Source: Poecilobothrus nobilitatus (lineage: Eukaryota > Arthropoda > Insecta > Diptera > Dolichopodidae). Taken from it: DNA of 64,000 bases. The notes beneath the pieces were generated by a model. The model saw only the letters and a program-made list of their open reading frames with translations. It was not told the DNA's origin and searched no databases. Positions 1-11,189 of this stretch are shown here, piece by piece; position 1 is the stretch's first letter; each line of letters begins with the position of its first letter. Both the position numbers and the translations under genes were made by a program. The stretch spans positions 183,638,240 through 183,702,239 of the forward strand of contig OX352772.1 in assembly GCA_947095535.1 (NCBI GenBank), given 5' to 3'.

Positions 1-28
1 AACAGTAAGTCGATGCAACCGACTTATT

Positions 29-969
29 TATACCCTACACCTAAAAAATTCAAATTAAATTAAAAATCCATAAGTTATTTTAGTTAGGTATTTAATGTAC
101 CTAAGCTAAAAAAATACATGCTTTTACAACCTTTGTACAAAATTTCAGATTTCTATCTTTATTAAATTCCAAAATATGCTTGTTAGGTCTTGGGAAGTGT
201 GTGAAGGCACGCGGACCACCACCACAATTCATCTCAAATTTTAGAGCCATCATCAGAACAGGGTAGAACACTCTTATATCAAATTTCAAGTTTTTGTATT
301 TATTAATTTCGATGATATGCTTGTTCGGTTTTGGGAGTTGTATGGGAGGTACCGGAACAACCCCTTCAATTCATCTTAAGCTTTAGGCAAATCAGGAAAC
401 AGCATCCTCGTATCAAATTTGAAGTTTCTATCTTTATTAATTTCGAAGATATCCTTGTTCGGTTTTTGGAGTTGTGTGGGAGGTAGCCGAACAACTCCTG
501 CAATTCATCTCAAATTTTGGACAAATCAGGGATTCAGGAAACAACACCTTGGGAGTTGTGTGAGAGGTACCCGAACAACCACTCCAATTCATCTCAAATT
601 TTAGGGATATCAGGGATTCAGGAAAACACACCCTCGTACAAAATTTTAGGTTTCTATCTTTATTAATTTCGAAAATATACGTATTCGGTTTTGGGAGTTG
701 TATGGGAAGTACTCGAACCCATGGTCCGATTTCGCCCATTTACAATCCCCGCCTTACTTTAGTCATTGTTAACCTACAGTATAAATTTCATCAAGATAGC
801 ATCATTATTTTTTAAGTTATCGTGCGTACGGACGGACATCGCTAAATCAACTCAGGAGGTGATCCTGATTCAGAATATATATACATGTCCATATCTAACT
901 CGCTTCCTTTTGGTGGTTACAAACACCATACCAAAGTTAATATACCCTATACTTTAAGTGTAGGGTATA
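29..969. mobile_element. Non-autonomous TIR/foldback-type element
   Basis: The segment begins TATACCCTACACCTAA (29-44) and ends TTAAGTGTAGGGTATA (954-969), which are inverted copies with one mismatch. The right end itself folds back: 941-969 is a near-perfect palindrome TATACCCTA...TAGGGTATA. Just inside it lies an 'acggacggacatcgc' tail like the ones at 38.63 and 44.64 kb. No protein is encoded; the centre is a tandem array. The class is uncertain: it could be a foldback or MITE-like DNA element, or a Helitron-like element with a 3' hairpin, although no CTRR end was seen. Confidence 0.55.
137..720. repeat. Tandem repeat, about 135-bp unit
   Basis: Four to five diverged units start near 137, 277, 412, 546 (partial) and 636. 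Each carries the core 'tttctatctttattaattt', then 'ttcggttttgggagttgt', then 'aattcatctcaaatttt'. The unit at 546 lacks its first third. The small open frames here, on both strands, are by-products of the repeat and not genes. Confidence 0.8.
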
Positions 970-1059
970 ATAACCCAAAGTCACGACAATTTTTTTAAAT
1001 CATAATTTATTACATTTGGAATGCAAACAAACTTTAAATAGCAGTTTTATTACAAAATT

Positions 1060-2130
1060 GTTACAATTGAAATAACAGCCAAACGAAGGATTCAAGAAGA
1101 ATTCAACTTCAGTTACGCATTTTAAACTAAAATGATAAAAAAGGTAAAAAAGCCAAAGTAGACTTTGATCTCGGAAGCTTAAAATTTTGCAAAAGGCTTA
1201 AGAACCAAAGTCTTTTATTTTAAAATATTACTCTTTATTAGATTAATTATTAATAATTTAAAAATTACAATTTCAAACCCTCTTAAATCATTATAATTTT
1301 GCAAAAAAAGTATGTATCTATCAGATTTTCTGATCTGATGATTAATTACCTATAATTTATAACGATTAACGATTAATAACGACTAACGATTAACGATAAA
1401 CGGTAACGATTTTAATTTAAAAAATGATCTGTGCAAAATGTAAGAAAACATGCTTTGGCTGTATTAACAGCCAAAGTCGAGTTTGGACAAAATAGAGTTA
1501 TTGATATTACCGGGATCTGCACACTGACATATATTACCACAAAAAATTTTATGTTCCTAGTTTGAAAAATAAAGATTTTATATCCTATATTCATAATGAC
1601 CAAATCTATTTTTTGCTTTTAAGATTTTGCAATAACAACCAAACTCATTGGTTGTTATTGCAACTCAACCAAACACAACCAAACAACACAAACTCAAACA
1701 CTTCGAAAACTTAATTTCCTATGATGATTTTGGTTTTTACTCAAAATATTTATTTTAAAAATAGATTTATAATTTTATACCGGAAATCTTCTTAAGTCTA
1801 GTTTGGCTCTCATTCCGATTTTTTAAATAAGCTTTTTATTTTGGAAAAACAGCCAAGGTCCAAATTTAGCTGTTATTCAAAAAACATAAATTGCTTAATT
1901 TTTTTTTAAACTCAACTTTAGTTATTACTCAAAGGTCGAAAGCATTATTTAAAAATCTTACACATACTTTGGTTGTTTTTCTTCATTTAATAAATTTTGA
2001 ATTGTGTTGCTAAATTTAGTTTGGTCGTTATTTCAAATTTAATCTAGAAAATAACTGAATTTATATACAATTTGGATTTTATCCTAATTTTTTTTTCTCC
2101 ATATAAAAATTCTTAACTGAAGTTTAGTTA
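1060..2130. repeat. Decayed dispersed palindromic repeat (AGCCAAA...TTTGGCT)
   Basis: The motif 'aacagccaaag', or its complement 'tttggttgtt', recurs roughly every 60-190 bases: near 1075, 1149, 1200, 1467, 1634, 1800, 1848, 1970 and 2020. Some copies are local palindromes, such as aacaaccaa-actca-ttggttgtt at 1634-1656. A short 'aacgatt' microsatellite sits at 1358-1410. No coding frame was seen. Confidence 0.45.
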
Positions 2131-2696
2131 ATTTTCTGTTGAACTTCCATTAATAGTGCAAGTAAAAAATTAAAGAAAGATTTGTCTGAGCACGCAAAAA
2201 AACTTTTAAAATTAGCTAAGTCCTAACCTATTTTCTTAGTTTAGGAATATTTAATACAATATTTTTATTGTTTTTAAAATGTGAACCAAAAACAAAAAGT
2301 GAAGTTCCCAAACAGAACATGAACGCAAGTAATAATCCGTTATGAAATTTTTCATTTCTTTAACGTATTTGTCATTTATTTGTCAGTTTTAAACTACCTA
2401 GTTTGTACTTGTAGTTGTCTATTTTAAATGAATCAATGCTGATAATAAAATTTAGTTCTTATGCATTTTGCTTTATCGAAACTATGCTGATGTTTGTTTG
2501 GTAGCTATAAAGTTTAAATTATGCAATAAATTTATGTGTAAAGTGTAGCCTTGTAGAATATAATATTTTATGTGTAGAGTTGTATACTATGTGTAGATTT
2601 CTACAATATATTATTAAATATATATAAAGATTTAATACACTTAAAACCTGTAAAATTAAAAACATTGTAACGGAAGTTTTTTTAGAATAATAGAAT

Positions 2697-3919
2697 TTTA
2701 AATTGAAATAAAACACATTTAAATTAAGATTGAAACCCATTTTTTTCTTATTTGAAAGATCATTTTAAGACATTTAGATTTTAATAATAATTTTCAGCAT
2801 ATGTCCACCACGACTAGCTCTGAGGAACTGCATTCGATCAGACAAATTTTGAACCACTTTTTCGAGTAATTCAGGCCTTATTTCATCAAAAACACTGATT
2901 ATGTTGGCTTTCAGAGCGTCTATTGTTGCTGGTTTATCAGTACGAACTAATGACTTCACACAACCCTCAAGAAAATAATCCAGTGGCGGTATGTCGCATG
3001 ATCTTGGATGCAAATTAATTGGATCATTTCTCGAAAAAATGTTATTACTAAATCTTTCTTTAAATAAATCATTTGTTACCGTAGCAGTATCAGGTGTAGC
3101 AGCATCTTGTTGGAAGCAAAACATTTCCGGGTCGATACCATTCAAATTTTGAAACAAGAAAAATCATTGATAATTCATCTATATAGAGCACCATTCACAG
3201 TACCATTAGCTCCAGCATAGTTTTTAAAGAAATATGATCCATGATGCCTCCAGCGTGTAAACCACACCATTTGCATTGTGTATTTTCAGAATGCAATGAA
3301 TCCTGCTGAATTTCTTGAGGATTGTTTTTGCTCTATATACGGACATTTTTCTTGTTTACGTATAGATGTTCAACCAAAAATGAGCTTCATCATCAAACAC
3401 AATTTTTCGATAAAAAGTGGATCAACATCAAGCTGTTTTAGGGCCTAATCTTAAACCAGTTGAATCTTGTATGGGTGTAGACCAAGATCTTTACGCAAAA
3501 TTTTCCATGTGGTCCATGCACATAGTCCAAATTGTTGTGAACGTCGACTAATAGACAAATTTGGATCTTCATCAACACTAGCTCTTATAGCACCGATATT
3601 TTCTTCTGTACGTTCAGTTCTTTGTTTTATTGTTGTTGTTGCACCGAGTAGAGAAAATGTTGTTCGAAATTTATCGATATTTATCGAATTCAACGAATAA
3701 TCTGCTCTCATGGACGATTATGTAAACCATAAATTCCACGAAGGGCTCTATAAGTTTGGGGAATAGAACACTGATTTTGAAAATAAATTTCAACAATTTG
3801 TAAACGTTGTTGTGGTCTTAGTCTTTCCATAATAAATAATTTGTCAATGCTCACTGAAATCTAATAAAAATAAAATGTAGTTTCAATCTTAATTTAAATT
3901 TGTTTTATTTCAATTTAAA
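2697..3919 (-). mobile_element. DD41D-type mariner element with TIRs
   Basis: Terminal inverted repeats at about 2697-2735 and 3881-3919 match over 38-39 bases with one mismatch (core 'aattgaaataaaaca'). They flank a broken transposase frame on the minus strand. The total of about 1.22 kb fits a mariner-type element. The target duplication could not be fixed because the flanks are AT-rich. Confidence 0.85.
2774..3830 (-). pseudogene. Mariner-like transposase, broken
   Basis: This is an IS630/Tc1/mariner transposase of about 350 aa, the usual length. The start is taken as the ATG at 3828-3830, which opens MERLRPQQR. Readable parts are a helix-turn-helix region with TEENI...RRSQQFG...ILRKDLGLHPYKIQLV (3451-3650) and the C-terminal catalytic half (2774-3157). 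The catalytic half has FQQDAATPDTA and PPLDYFLEG. I count 41 residues between the Asp of QQD and the Asp of LDYF, which fits the DD41D ('rosa') group. Frameshifts and stops separate the pieces, so no active enzyme can be made. Confidence 0.88.
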
Positions 3920-3924
3920 GTTAT

Positions 3925-5325
3925 ATCATTTTAAAAAAAACCCTTATCTCTAATTCTGTATAAATTAAATTGTATAAACAAGTTGTGATTAGTTAATTCA
4001 ATTAATTTGTATAAACAAATAATGTAATGAATGCAACAAAGCTGCAGGATTATTTTTATAAACTTTTTTCGAAAATTGATTAACAAATTAATATAAATCA
4101 ATGAAGAGACAACTTGGCAACTGTATAATTTCTGCTTTATTTTGTAAATACTGCAACAATGTTTTATCATATTAGAATGTTAACTTATTAAGATAAAAAG
4201 AAAAAAAAAAAATTATTTAATAAGTTAAGCATAAAGTAAAAGTGAAAAAAAAAAAATTTAATTATGTGGCAAAAGTTTTAAGTATATTAGCAACACACAT
4301 TTGACTAATGAGTTAAATGAGTGCAACAATATATAATTTAAAAATGCTCAAATTAATGTTTTTGTTAATTTTAACGTTTATTTAATTAATGTTTAACGTT
4401 TACATGTTTACATTACATTGTATATTTTATATTAATAAAAACTAATATGTTTATTGAAAGTACGGGAGGTATGAAATTACATATTTTGTATTAAATTAAA
4501 AAAAAAATCTGTTATTAGATATGTCCATTATAATTACAAATAAATTAGTATTAGGTAAAAAACCAAATTTAATGTAATTTTATTAAATAATGTTAAAAGC
4601 TAAATGAAATGGAAACTTTTAGCAAGTTCTAGCATAGCCGGCTCAAGAGGTATTGTCGCCCAATTTCCATTTTAGGCGCCCTATTCCTAGTTAAAAAAAA
4701 ATAAATAAAAAGCCTAATAAAAAACAACAAATATGAAATATGAAAGCATTAAAGATACATTTAATTATAAAGAAAAAATTACATTATTTACAAAAATTCA
4801 GAAAACAGAAATAAATTTAAGAACATCGAAATTCAAAATACCATAGAGGCAAAGGAGAATACCTCGAAATCCCGGAAATATTTTTTGCTAATAAAAAAAT
4901 CCCGGAAACTCGAAATTGGGGAACTTCAAATCCCGGAAATGTTTTTTTTACATATAATAAAATCTCAGAGACTTAAAATCCTGGAACTCGAAATCTCTTA
5001 AGTTTAACTTCCAGGATTAATTTTTTTGTTGTTTTTTATATTAATATTGAAACTAAAGTTTATTCAAACAAAAAATTTATTAATTGAAAAATAAGTAAAA
5101 CAAATAAATAATAGCCTAAATTTATTTTAGAATGCCTTAAAAAATATTTATATACTAAATTATAAAATAGAAAGTAATCATCATTAACGTATTAGAACGA
5201 ATTACAGTGATAAATTTATTGCAATTCCTTTTTAAAAGTTAACTTCGTTGGAACTTCCAATATTTCGGAATATTCGCTTAAGTCTTTCGTATTTTTGTAT
5301 TTGTTTCTCGGTTTGTTTTTTATTT
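3925..5325. other. AT-rich intergenic DNA
   Basis: No gene is visible. There are poly-A runs at 4198-4256. A short-period repeat of 'aatcccggaaa' blocks (4875-4990) recurs in weaker form near 49.09 kb. The remainder looks like decayed non-coding sequence. Confidence 0.5.
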
Positions 5326-5334
5326 CTTTATTTA

Positions 5335-7690
5335 TTTTTTTTGCGAGCATAGGTGGGAATCATCGAAAGACACTATAGATGAGTGTAAACGAATACGAGT
5401 CCCCTATGAGTGTGTGGGGCTTTAACCCGCTAAACACCACCTTCCTTTTTTGACCAAACAATAGGTTATACGACCTTTAGTACTAGTGTACTTACTGCCT
5501 GGTCAGAGGAAGTTGAGTTAGGGAATGAAAATAGATTTCAAATTGGCAGGCATATTGTCAACAAAGTTGTTAATATTCATTTTGAATCTTTGCACGTTGT
5601 AAATGTAATCATCACCAGTTCTGGGGAACATATGAGGTGGAAGATGGTTCAACATTCCCGATGTTCCTACTACAAACGAATTTCCATAAGTCGAATAATG
5701 CCATTTGGGAATTTAAACTACATAGGGATGGGCAGCAGAGGCGCTTGTTTCTCTTTGGAATGCTTTGAGAGGAGGCATCAAACTTTTAATCTCGTTAGAA
5801 CAAGAACCCAACCCTATAAGGTATCTATAAAACAGGATAAGTGTTCCTGTTAGGCACCGGAGACCGAATGGAAAGAGCGTAGAGGTGACATTGGGATTGT
5901 TTATTAGAATTGCACTCTTTTGCACTTTATCGAGAAATTCCAATGCCGTTTTGGAGGCCCCTGCCGAAATATGTGCATTGTACTCCATCATTGGTTTTAT
6001 ATTATATTTTATAGGTATTTAGGAGATCAGAAAATGAAAAGAAGGCTTTACAACGATACAGGAAACCCATACACCTAGCTGCATTTTTAGCTATACCAAA
6101 AATATGATTGGAACAAGTTAATTATTGATTTAGCTCCCTGCCTAAGATGTTGAGCTCACCCGCAAGTTGCAAAACCCTTGAAAAGTTAAAGTTGGGATTG
6201 AAGTGTTTCTTTTCCGAGAGACTAAACACCACAGAGTTTTCTTAGAATTAAAATCGACTCTGTTGATTTTGCCACAATTAGAAATTTTGTTTAAGTCGAG
6301 ATTTAGCTCAAGCGAAGCAGAATATTTGCTGGCGTTGTCTTCATAAGAAGCAACGAGCGTGCTGTTGTCTGCAAAATTATGGATTGGATTGCAGGTTAAA
6401 CTTGAAAGATCGTTTATAAATATTGAGAAAAGTGTTGGGGAGAGAACAGATCCTTGCTGAAACAAATCCTTGCGGGAACAGATCCTTGTGGGACACCAGC
6501 ATTAATTATGAATTGGTCTGAAGGATAATCATCGACCAGGATTGAGCCTTTCAGAGAAGCATGTCATGACATCACCTGTTGACCGATGGGTTCGGAACCC
6601 ATATTGACGATCATGAGTTAATTCTTTGTTATGTAGATATTTCAGAAGTTTTCTATTTATTAAATTTTCCATTATTTTGGAAAGGACCTAAGTGATAACA
6701 ATAGGGAGGTAGATTGAGGGATCGCTTTTTTCTCCTTTTTAGGGATGGGATGTATGTGCGCTGTCTTCTACTGGGTAGGATATCTACCTGAAGGGAGGGA
6801 TAAATTGGAAGAGATTTCGCAATGGTTTCGCAATAGTAGAAAAATTATTTTTATAAAACTGTGGCAGTAATGCCCTACGGACCACTTGACTTTTTTCTAT
6901 TCAAAATTTAACTGCATGAGTTCTGAAAGAAATTCTACCTAAGGAGCAGTTAACTTCGGGAGGAATGCATGGTCTTTATGTTGGCTGGGGCAATGTTGAG
7001 TTGGAGGTGAAATTTTTGGCAGATAAATCTGTTTTTTCTTTGGGATCGGATACAACTGTTATCGGATGTTATCAACCAAAGGCGGAACGAAGAACCGCCA
7101 CTCTTATCATTAAGGCTCTTAGCAAAGGTTCAAAAAGATTTGCTATTTTTAGGAAGATGCAAAAGTTGCAATAACTTTTGGTTGTTGATAACTCTCATAC
7201 ACCAGTTTCTAACCGCGATATAGCGCGCTCTATTAGCTGCAGTCCTATCACTCTTGTAGATTTGAAAAGCCTCCGCCTCTTTAGATATTATATTTACACA
7301 AATGCGATTAAACCAAGATTTGGGTGGCCTTTTAATACTTTTTATAGAGTGAGGTATTTAGGCTCTCATCCCTAGAAGAATTATATCACTAATCGCATTG
7401 GTTAAAAAGTCAATATTTCTGTTGCTAAAGCACAAGGCCAATCAAAAGCTTTAAAAAATTCATTTAAACCTTCCCAGTTAGCATGGCTATAACGCCTATT
7501 TTTTTTTTGAGACAGGTCTTCGAGTACTAAGCTCGAAGCTAGTATTAATCAAGCACTGGTCGGAACAACCAAGAGGAGAGCTAACTGAGACCTTGTATTT
7601 CTCAGGATGTGTGGTCAGAAACAGATCCAGGAGATGACCAACCTGGTCTACACTGTCGGGAATTAAATTAAAAATTCAAAACTATTCTTA
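5335..7690 (-). pseudogene. LINE family A, copy 1 (5'-truncated non-LTR retrotransposon)
   Basis: On the minus strand this reads as the ORF2 polyprotein of a CR1/jockey-group LINE. From right to left: the end of the endonuclease (LLDLFLTT near 7660), connector, and reverse transcriptase with the intact 'QGSVLSPTLFSIFINDL' block (6400-6460). The catalytic FADD is changed to FADN (about 6380). The thumb/C-terminal region (5713-5991, ending AHPYVV) and the extreme C-terminus (about 5526-5640, LPPHMFPR...NVQRFK) follow. A short 3' UTR and an A-rich tail (poly-T on the plus strand) end near 5335. It is 5'-truncated inside the endonuclease, typical of LINE insertion. Copies 2 and 3 lie at 50.3-51.9 and 48.0-48.5 kb. 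Confidence 0.85.
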
Positions 7691-7930
7691 TGAATTATGA
7701 TTTTTATATTTTTGTTGCTTTGTTACTTCGTTCTATGTGTATGGTTCTATTCCTATACTAGTATACTATATAGAAAAATCAAATAGTATAGGTAGCTATA
7801 ATTTTTATATATGATAACTTATTAGTTAGTTCTTATAATTTATATATTTTTGTTACTTTGGTACTTCGTTCTATTATACTACAAAAACAAAATAATATAT
7901 AAAGCTATAATTTTTATATAGGTATGATTA
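7690..7930. repeat. Imperfect tandem duplication, about 140 bp
   Basis: Two copies share 'tttttgttgctttgttacttcgttctat' in variant form (7710 and 7848) and 'agctataatttttatata' (7793 and 7905). No coding content is seen from here to 8320, only AT-rich DNA. Confidence 0.6.
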
Positions 7931-8324
7931 CTATGAAGTTTGATTTTTGCATGTTTGATATACATACATACAAAAATAAAATTATAATGTATAGTACCAT
8001 AATATTATAATTGTGAAGTATAAAAAAAAATTTTTTTTTTTAAATTTTTTTTTTATTAATTTGAAATTTTTTTTTGTATTAATAGCCTTTCGGGTCCCCT
8101 TTTGAGAGGTGCCTTTAAACAATGCTTAACTTACTTAATGCATTAAGCCGGCGCTGAGTTCCAGAGAGATATATAACTAAAAACATAATATTTACTTACT
8201 CAGTTTAACTAAGTAACAAAAAAAACAAAATAATGGTATGATATTTTTTTTAAATTATTGTATCATTTCTAATATTTTACTTTATATTCCTTTAGGCTTT
8301 TCTTGAAAATTGAATAGCTTAGGA

Positions 8325-8636
8325 ATGGGTGAGAATATAACGTATCACAACATTAACGCACTAATTAAAGGTAAAATGTATGAAGTAATCGAATGGAAAG
8401 TTTTGAGAACAAAACGAGGTCAAAGAGTGGTTCTTTGTCAGGTGGAAGATACACTTAATAAAGTAAAAATAACATTTTCAAACAAAAAGATAACTAATAA
8501 ATCAGAACTAGAAGAATTAAATGGAACAAATTTTTATATAAAAGTAATGGGACGAGATACAACTGGATGGAATATGACTCTATTTGATCTTATGCCTTCA
8601 ATTAACATTGATTCACAAGAAAAATTAATTAAATAA
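8325..8636 (+). CDS. Small OB-fold-like protein of unknown function
   Basis: This 103-codon frame is intact. I start it at the ATG at 8325; the longer frame upstream begins at TTG and is preceded by a stop at 8304. The product starts MGENITYHNI and continues with GKMYEVIEWKVLRTKRGQ, then VLCQVED, a Lys-rich stretch and FYIKVMGRD. The alternation of short beta-strand-like segments looks like a single-strand-binding OB fold, but that is inference and no catalytic motif is visible. Similar-looking small proteins occur in arthropod genomes near mobile elements. Here it lies 1.3 kb from a Polinton capsid gene and upstream of an exonuclease-like fragment. It is one of the few undamaged frames in the window. 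Confidence 0.5.
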   Translation: MGENITYHNINALIKGKMYEVIEWKVLRTKRGQRVVLCQVEDTLNKVKITFSNKKITNKSELEELNGTNFYIKVMGRDTTGWNMTLFDLMPSINIDSQEKLIK

Positions 8637-8699
8637 ATATAATTTTTACTAAAAATATTTAATTTGTTTTTTTTTCTTAAATATATTTAAAGAAAATTC

Positions 8700-9036
8700 A
8701 GCTATTCGAAAAGGTTCTCTTAGGTTCTCGAAAAAGGTACCCGGAAGTCCGATAATGCAAACAGTCCACGAAGGCCCAAAAGAAGTTCAGAGAGTTCGCT
8801 CCGGCACAATGCATAGTGGTTCTCTTGGCGAAGGGACCTAGATTGCATTGGAAACAGTAGTAAAAGTTTCCCACATAAATTCAACAAGGAAATTACACAG
8901 CCTTTCTTATTCAGGCGTGGCTGTAAATGTCGTAAGGATAATAAGTCTTACGACGTATGTGGGATTCGAACCTACACTCCCTCGGTGTTTATAGCTTATT
9001 TTATACGCTCTTACCCACTAGGCCACGGAGGCCCCA
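8700..9036 (-). mobile_element. tRNA-derived SINE
   Basis: Read on the minus strand, the head begins near 9034 with a tRNA-like sequence. The A box is 'tggcctagtgggtaagagcg' (about 9004-9023). The B box is 'ggttcgaatccc' (about 8963-8974). The spacing fits a type-I or type-II tRNA fold. About 260 bases of unrelated body follow, down to about 8700, and no other copy lies in the window. The internal promoter boxes imply Pol III transcription. Target duplications were not convincingly found. Alternative: a degraded tRNA pseudogene with a chance tail, which is less likely because the body is GC-richer than its surroundings. Confidence 0.75.
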
Positions 9037-9093
9037 ATTTACAATTTGTTATTGGAAGCAAATATTTTTTGAAAAAATTTTCTTCGGTAGCTG

Positions 9094-9300
9094 ATGGTTT
9101 TCTTGTTCTCATTTGATGTTGTTTACGTAAAATGGCTTAAAAAAAAGGAATTTTTAGATCAATTTTTTTCAAATTCAGTAAAAGTTATTAATTTAGATAA
9201 TAAAATTCCACCTCTACAAAAACTAAGGAATTTCAATACCATTTGCCCTCACCACCATAATACAGAAGATTTTCAAAAATGTGCTGTAAAAATTGTATGA
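9094..9300 (+). pseudogene. C-terminal fragment of exonuclease-like protein
   Basis: The 68-residue frame contains VVYVKWLKKKEFLDQFF, then VINLDN, PPLQKLRNF and TICPHHHNT, and ends CAVKIV. It resembles the C-terminal third of the family also seen at 24876-25325, which has YGKGEQGKHFLEK, then PSLSKI and CPTLYKH. That family is an arthropod protein of unknown function whose N-terminus (VVD followed by strand-rich sequence) resembles a DEDD-type exonuclease; this is inference. The N-terminal two thirds are missing. The SINE ends just upstream. Confidence 0.5.
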
Positions 9301-9975
9301 ATTTATATATGTATTTAATAAAAGATAATTATAATTGGTTTTAAAAAATATTTGTTTTATTTATTGTTGACGAATATAGTTTTCCAGACATAAACAATGG
9401 TATTTCATAAAAAAGTCTGGTACAGTTGCACTGAACTATATGTAAATTCATATTAATGTAAAAACCTTCATGTTTCAATCTCATTTTATTCTTTTCTATT
9501 TTAATTTCAAAAATTTAGTTGGAGGATAAAAATATATTTCAAGTTGTCATGAATATCATGTTGGATATCATGTTGTTGAATATCATGGCAGGAATATCAT
9601 GTTGAAACGCATTCGATCATAAATGAAAGTTTTTTCTTTCATTTATATTTTGTGTAAAACCTTAAAGGTGTTTTAAAATTTTTTGTATATTCAAAAAATT
9701 ACATACTTAACTTATAAAAGTAGGTTTTACGGTTAGGATGTTAATGATGGCATGAATAATATCATATTGAAACGCATTCGCTCATAAATGAAATTTTTTT
9801 CTTTCATTGATATTTTGTGTGAAACCTTAAAGGTGTTATAAAATTTTTGGTATATTCAAAAAATTACATACTTAACTTTGGGTTTTACGATTTTCAAAAA
9901 ACAATTATAAAATAATAGTTAATAATTTTTATTTCAATATTTCATATTTTTTCAATTTTATAATTAAAAAATTCG
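9301..9975. repeat. Non-coding; two-copy duplication, about 180-bp period
   Basis: The block 'ttgaaacgcattcg(a/c)tcataaatgaaa' through 'ttcaaaaaattacatacttaac' occurs at about 9600-9715 and 9769-9878. 'aatatcat(g/a)tt' units are also repeated at 9550-9605. No gene was seen. It lies just downstream of the capsid gene stop. Confidence 0.65.
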
Positions 9976-9977
9976 TT

Positions 9978-11187
9978 TTATAAGTTTACGTAGACGTTAC
10001 GATTTTTATCAATTTCGATAATATCATCAAAATCTGCAAACACAATGCATTTTAATGTTGAAGTTAATGGAAAACTGAGCCTTGCTTCAATCTTTACTAC
10101 TCTCTGGTTTAATAAACTCTGACATGTTGACATGTTCCCGAGCCGTCTGGTGATAAATCAAAAGCCAGTATTTTATATACTTGAAAATTGTTCTTTATGA
10201 TTGTAATACTAATTTATGATGAATACTTGAAAATTGTTCTCCAATGAATTTCCTGTTAATCCATGTAAAACTTGTTTCAATTGCAGAGTTTGGTGTAGGC
10301 ACTCCATTCACATATAATTATTGAAATTGTGTGATATTTTGATGAACGAAATGGTATGGATTTTTTGATCTTTTACTATTAAAATTTTCAGTATTAACCA
10401 TACAAAATACAAGATCTTTTGGTATTTGCCCTATATAAAAGGCGTTAGCCTTTTCCAATACAATATTATGTGCTATTAATATGCTAGGATTAATTGTTAA
10501 ATGTTTCATGTAAAATGTAGCTTCGAGAATTTTTAAATAACTATCATCGTTATCGTTAAAGAAAATAAAAAAAATCTTGCTTCTCTAATGCCAAAGCAAT
10601 TCGTATGTCACCATTATTTAAAAGTAATTTGGGAGTATTATGTAGTTTTCCCATAATTTTACTACTGTAGAATTCTACTACTTGTATGATTTTTGCCTTG
10701 ATTTGGAACCAGAATTGTTAAAATCATTTACATTTGGTTAATTCAATTCCCAACCAGATGCTTTCAGATGTGTTTGACTGGAATCTATACCATAATTTAG
10801 TAAAGTAGTTAAGTGTGCTTTATAATGGTATAAGGAGTCTGAAAGAGTGATGTTCTTTTCCGTTTAGAGTTACATTACATTGTTTAATTAAAGAGTAATA
10901 AATTATTTACAAAAATTGGCAGGGCTGCTTTTGCATCAGTTCCAGTTTTTACTTTATCATTTGCACTGAAAACTGGTTCATCTTTTTGAATATTTGAACT
11001 TTAAATTTGATGTAAGTTGAGGATAAATCTCGATATGTATCTCCATTTTCAAGCGAAACAAATTCAATAGTTGACGGTGATGCCTCTAAAGAGGCTAAAA
11101 GATTTTATGCTTCCTCTTCTGAGCGCAATTTACTTATTTGTACGGGTAATAACGCAAAAGATCAAGTTAAAATTTCATACACTCCAT
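9978..11187 (-). pseudogene. Polinton (P3) major capsid protein, broken
   Basis: This is the double jelly-roll major capsid protein of Polinton/Maverick (adintovirus-like) elements, the family often annotated as F54H12.2-like. It runs from the ATG at 11185-11187 (MECMKF) to the stop at 9978-9980. Readable blocks are SPSTIEFVSLENGDTYRDL (about 11060), a region like VNNILHSLIK, the frame at 10318-10509 (LTINPSILIAHN ... GQIPKDLVF ... SKNPYHFVHQNI), and the C-terminal EIDKNRNVYVNL just before the stop. Several frameshifts and stops break it. At about 400 codons it is near family length. The homologue in P1 (28302-29602) is colinear but clearly diverged. Confidence 0.85.
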
Positions 11188-11189
11188 TT

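Noticed and set aside
6965..7375. Plus-strand frames of 69 and 65 codons
   Set aside because: They are antisense shadows of the LINE family A ORF2 on the minus strand.
8233..8296. GTATGA...TTTAG intron-like segment before the OB-like gene
   Set aside because: Splicing would join ATG to a frame that stops within a few codons and is not the frame of the small gene, so it is probably chance in AT-rich DNA.
8950..9036. A functional tRNA gene
   Set aside because: A and B boxes are present, but a clean acceptor stem and the rest of a tRNA fold were not found, and a long body follows; a SINE head fits better.
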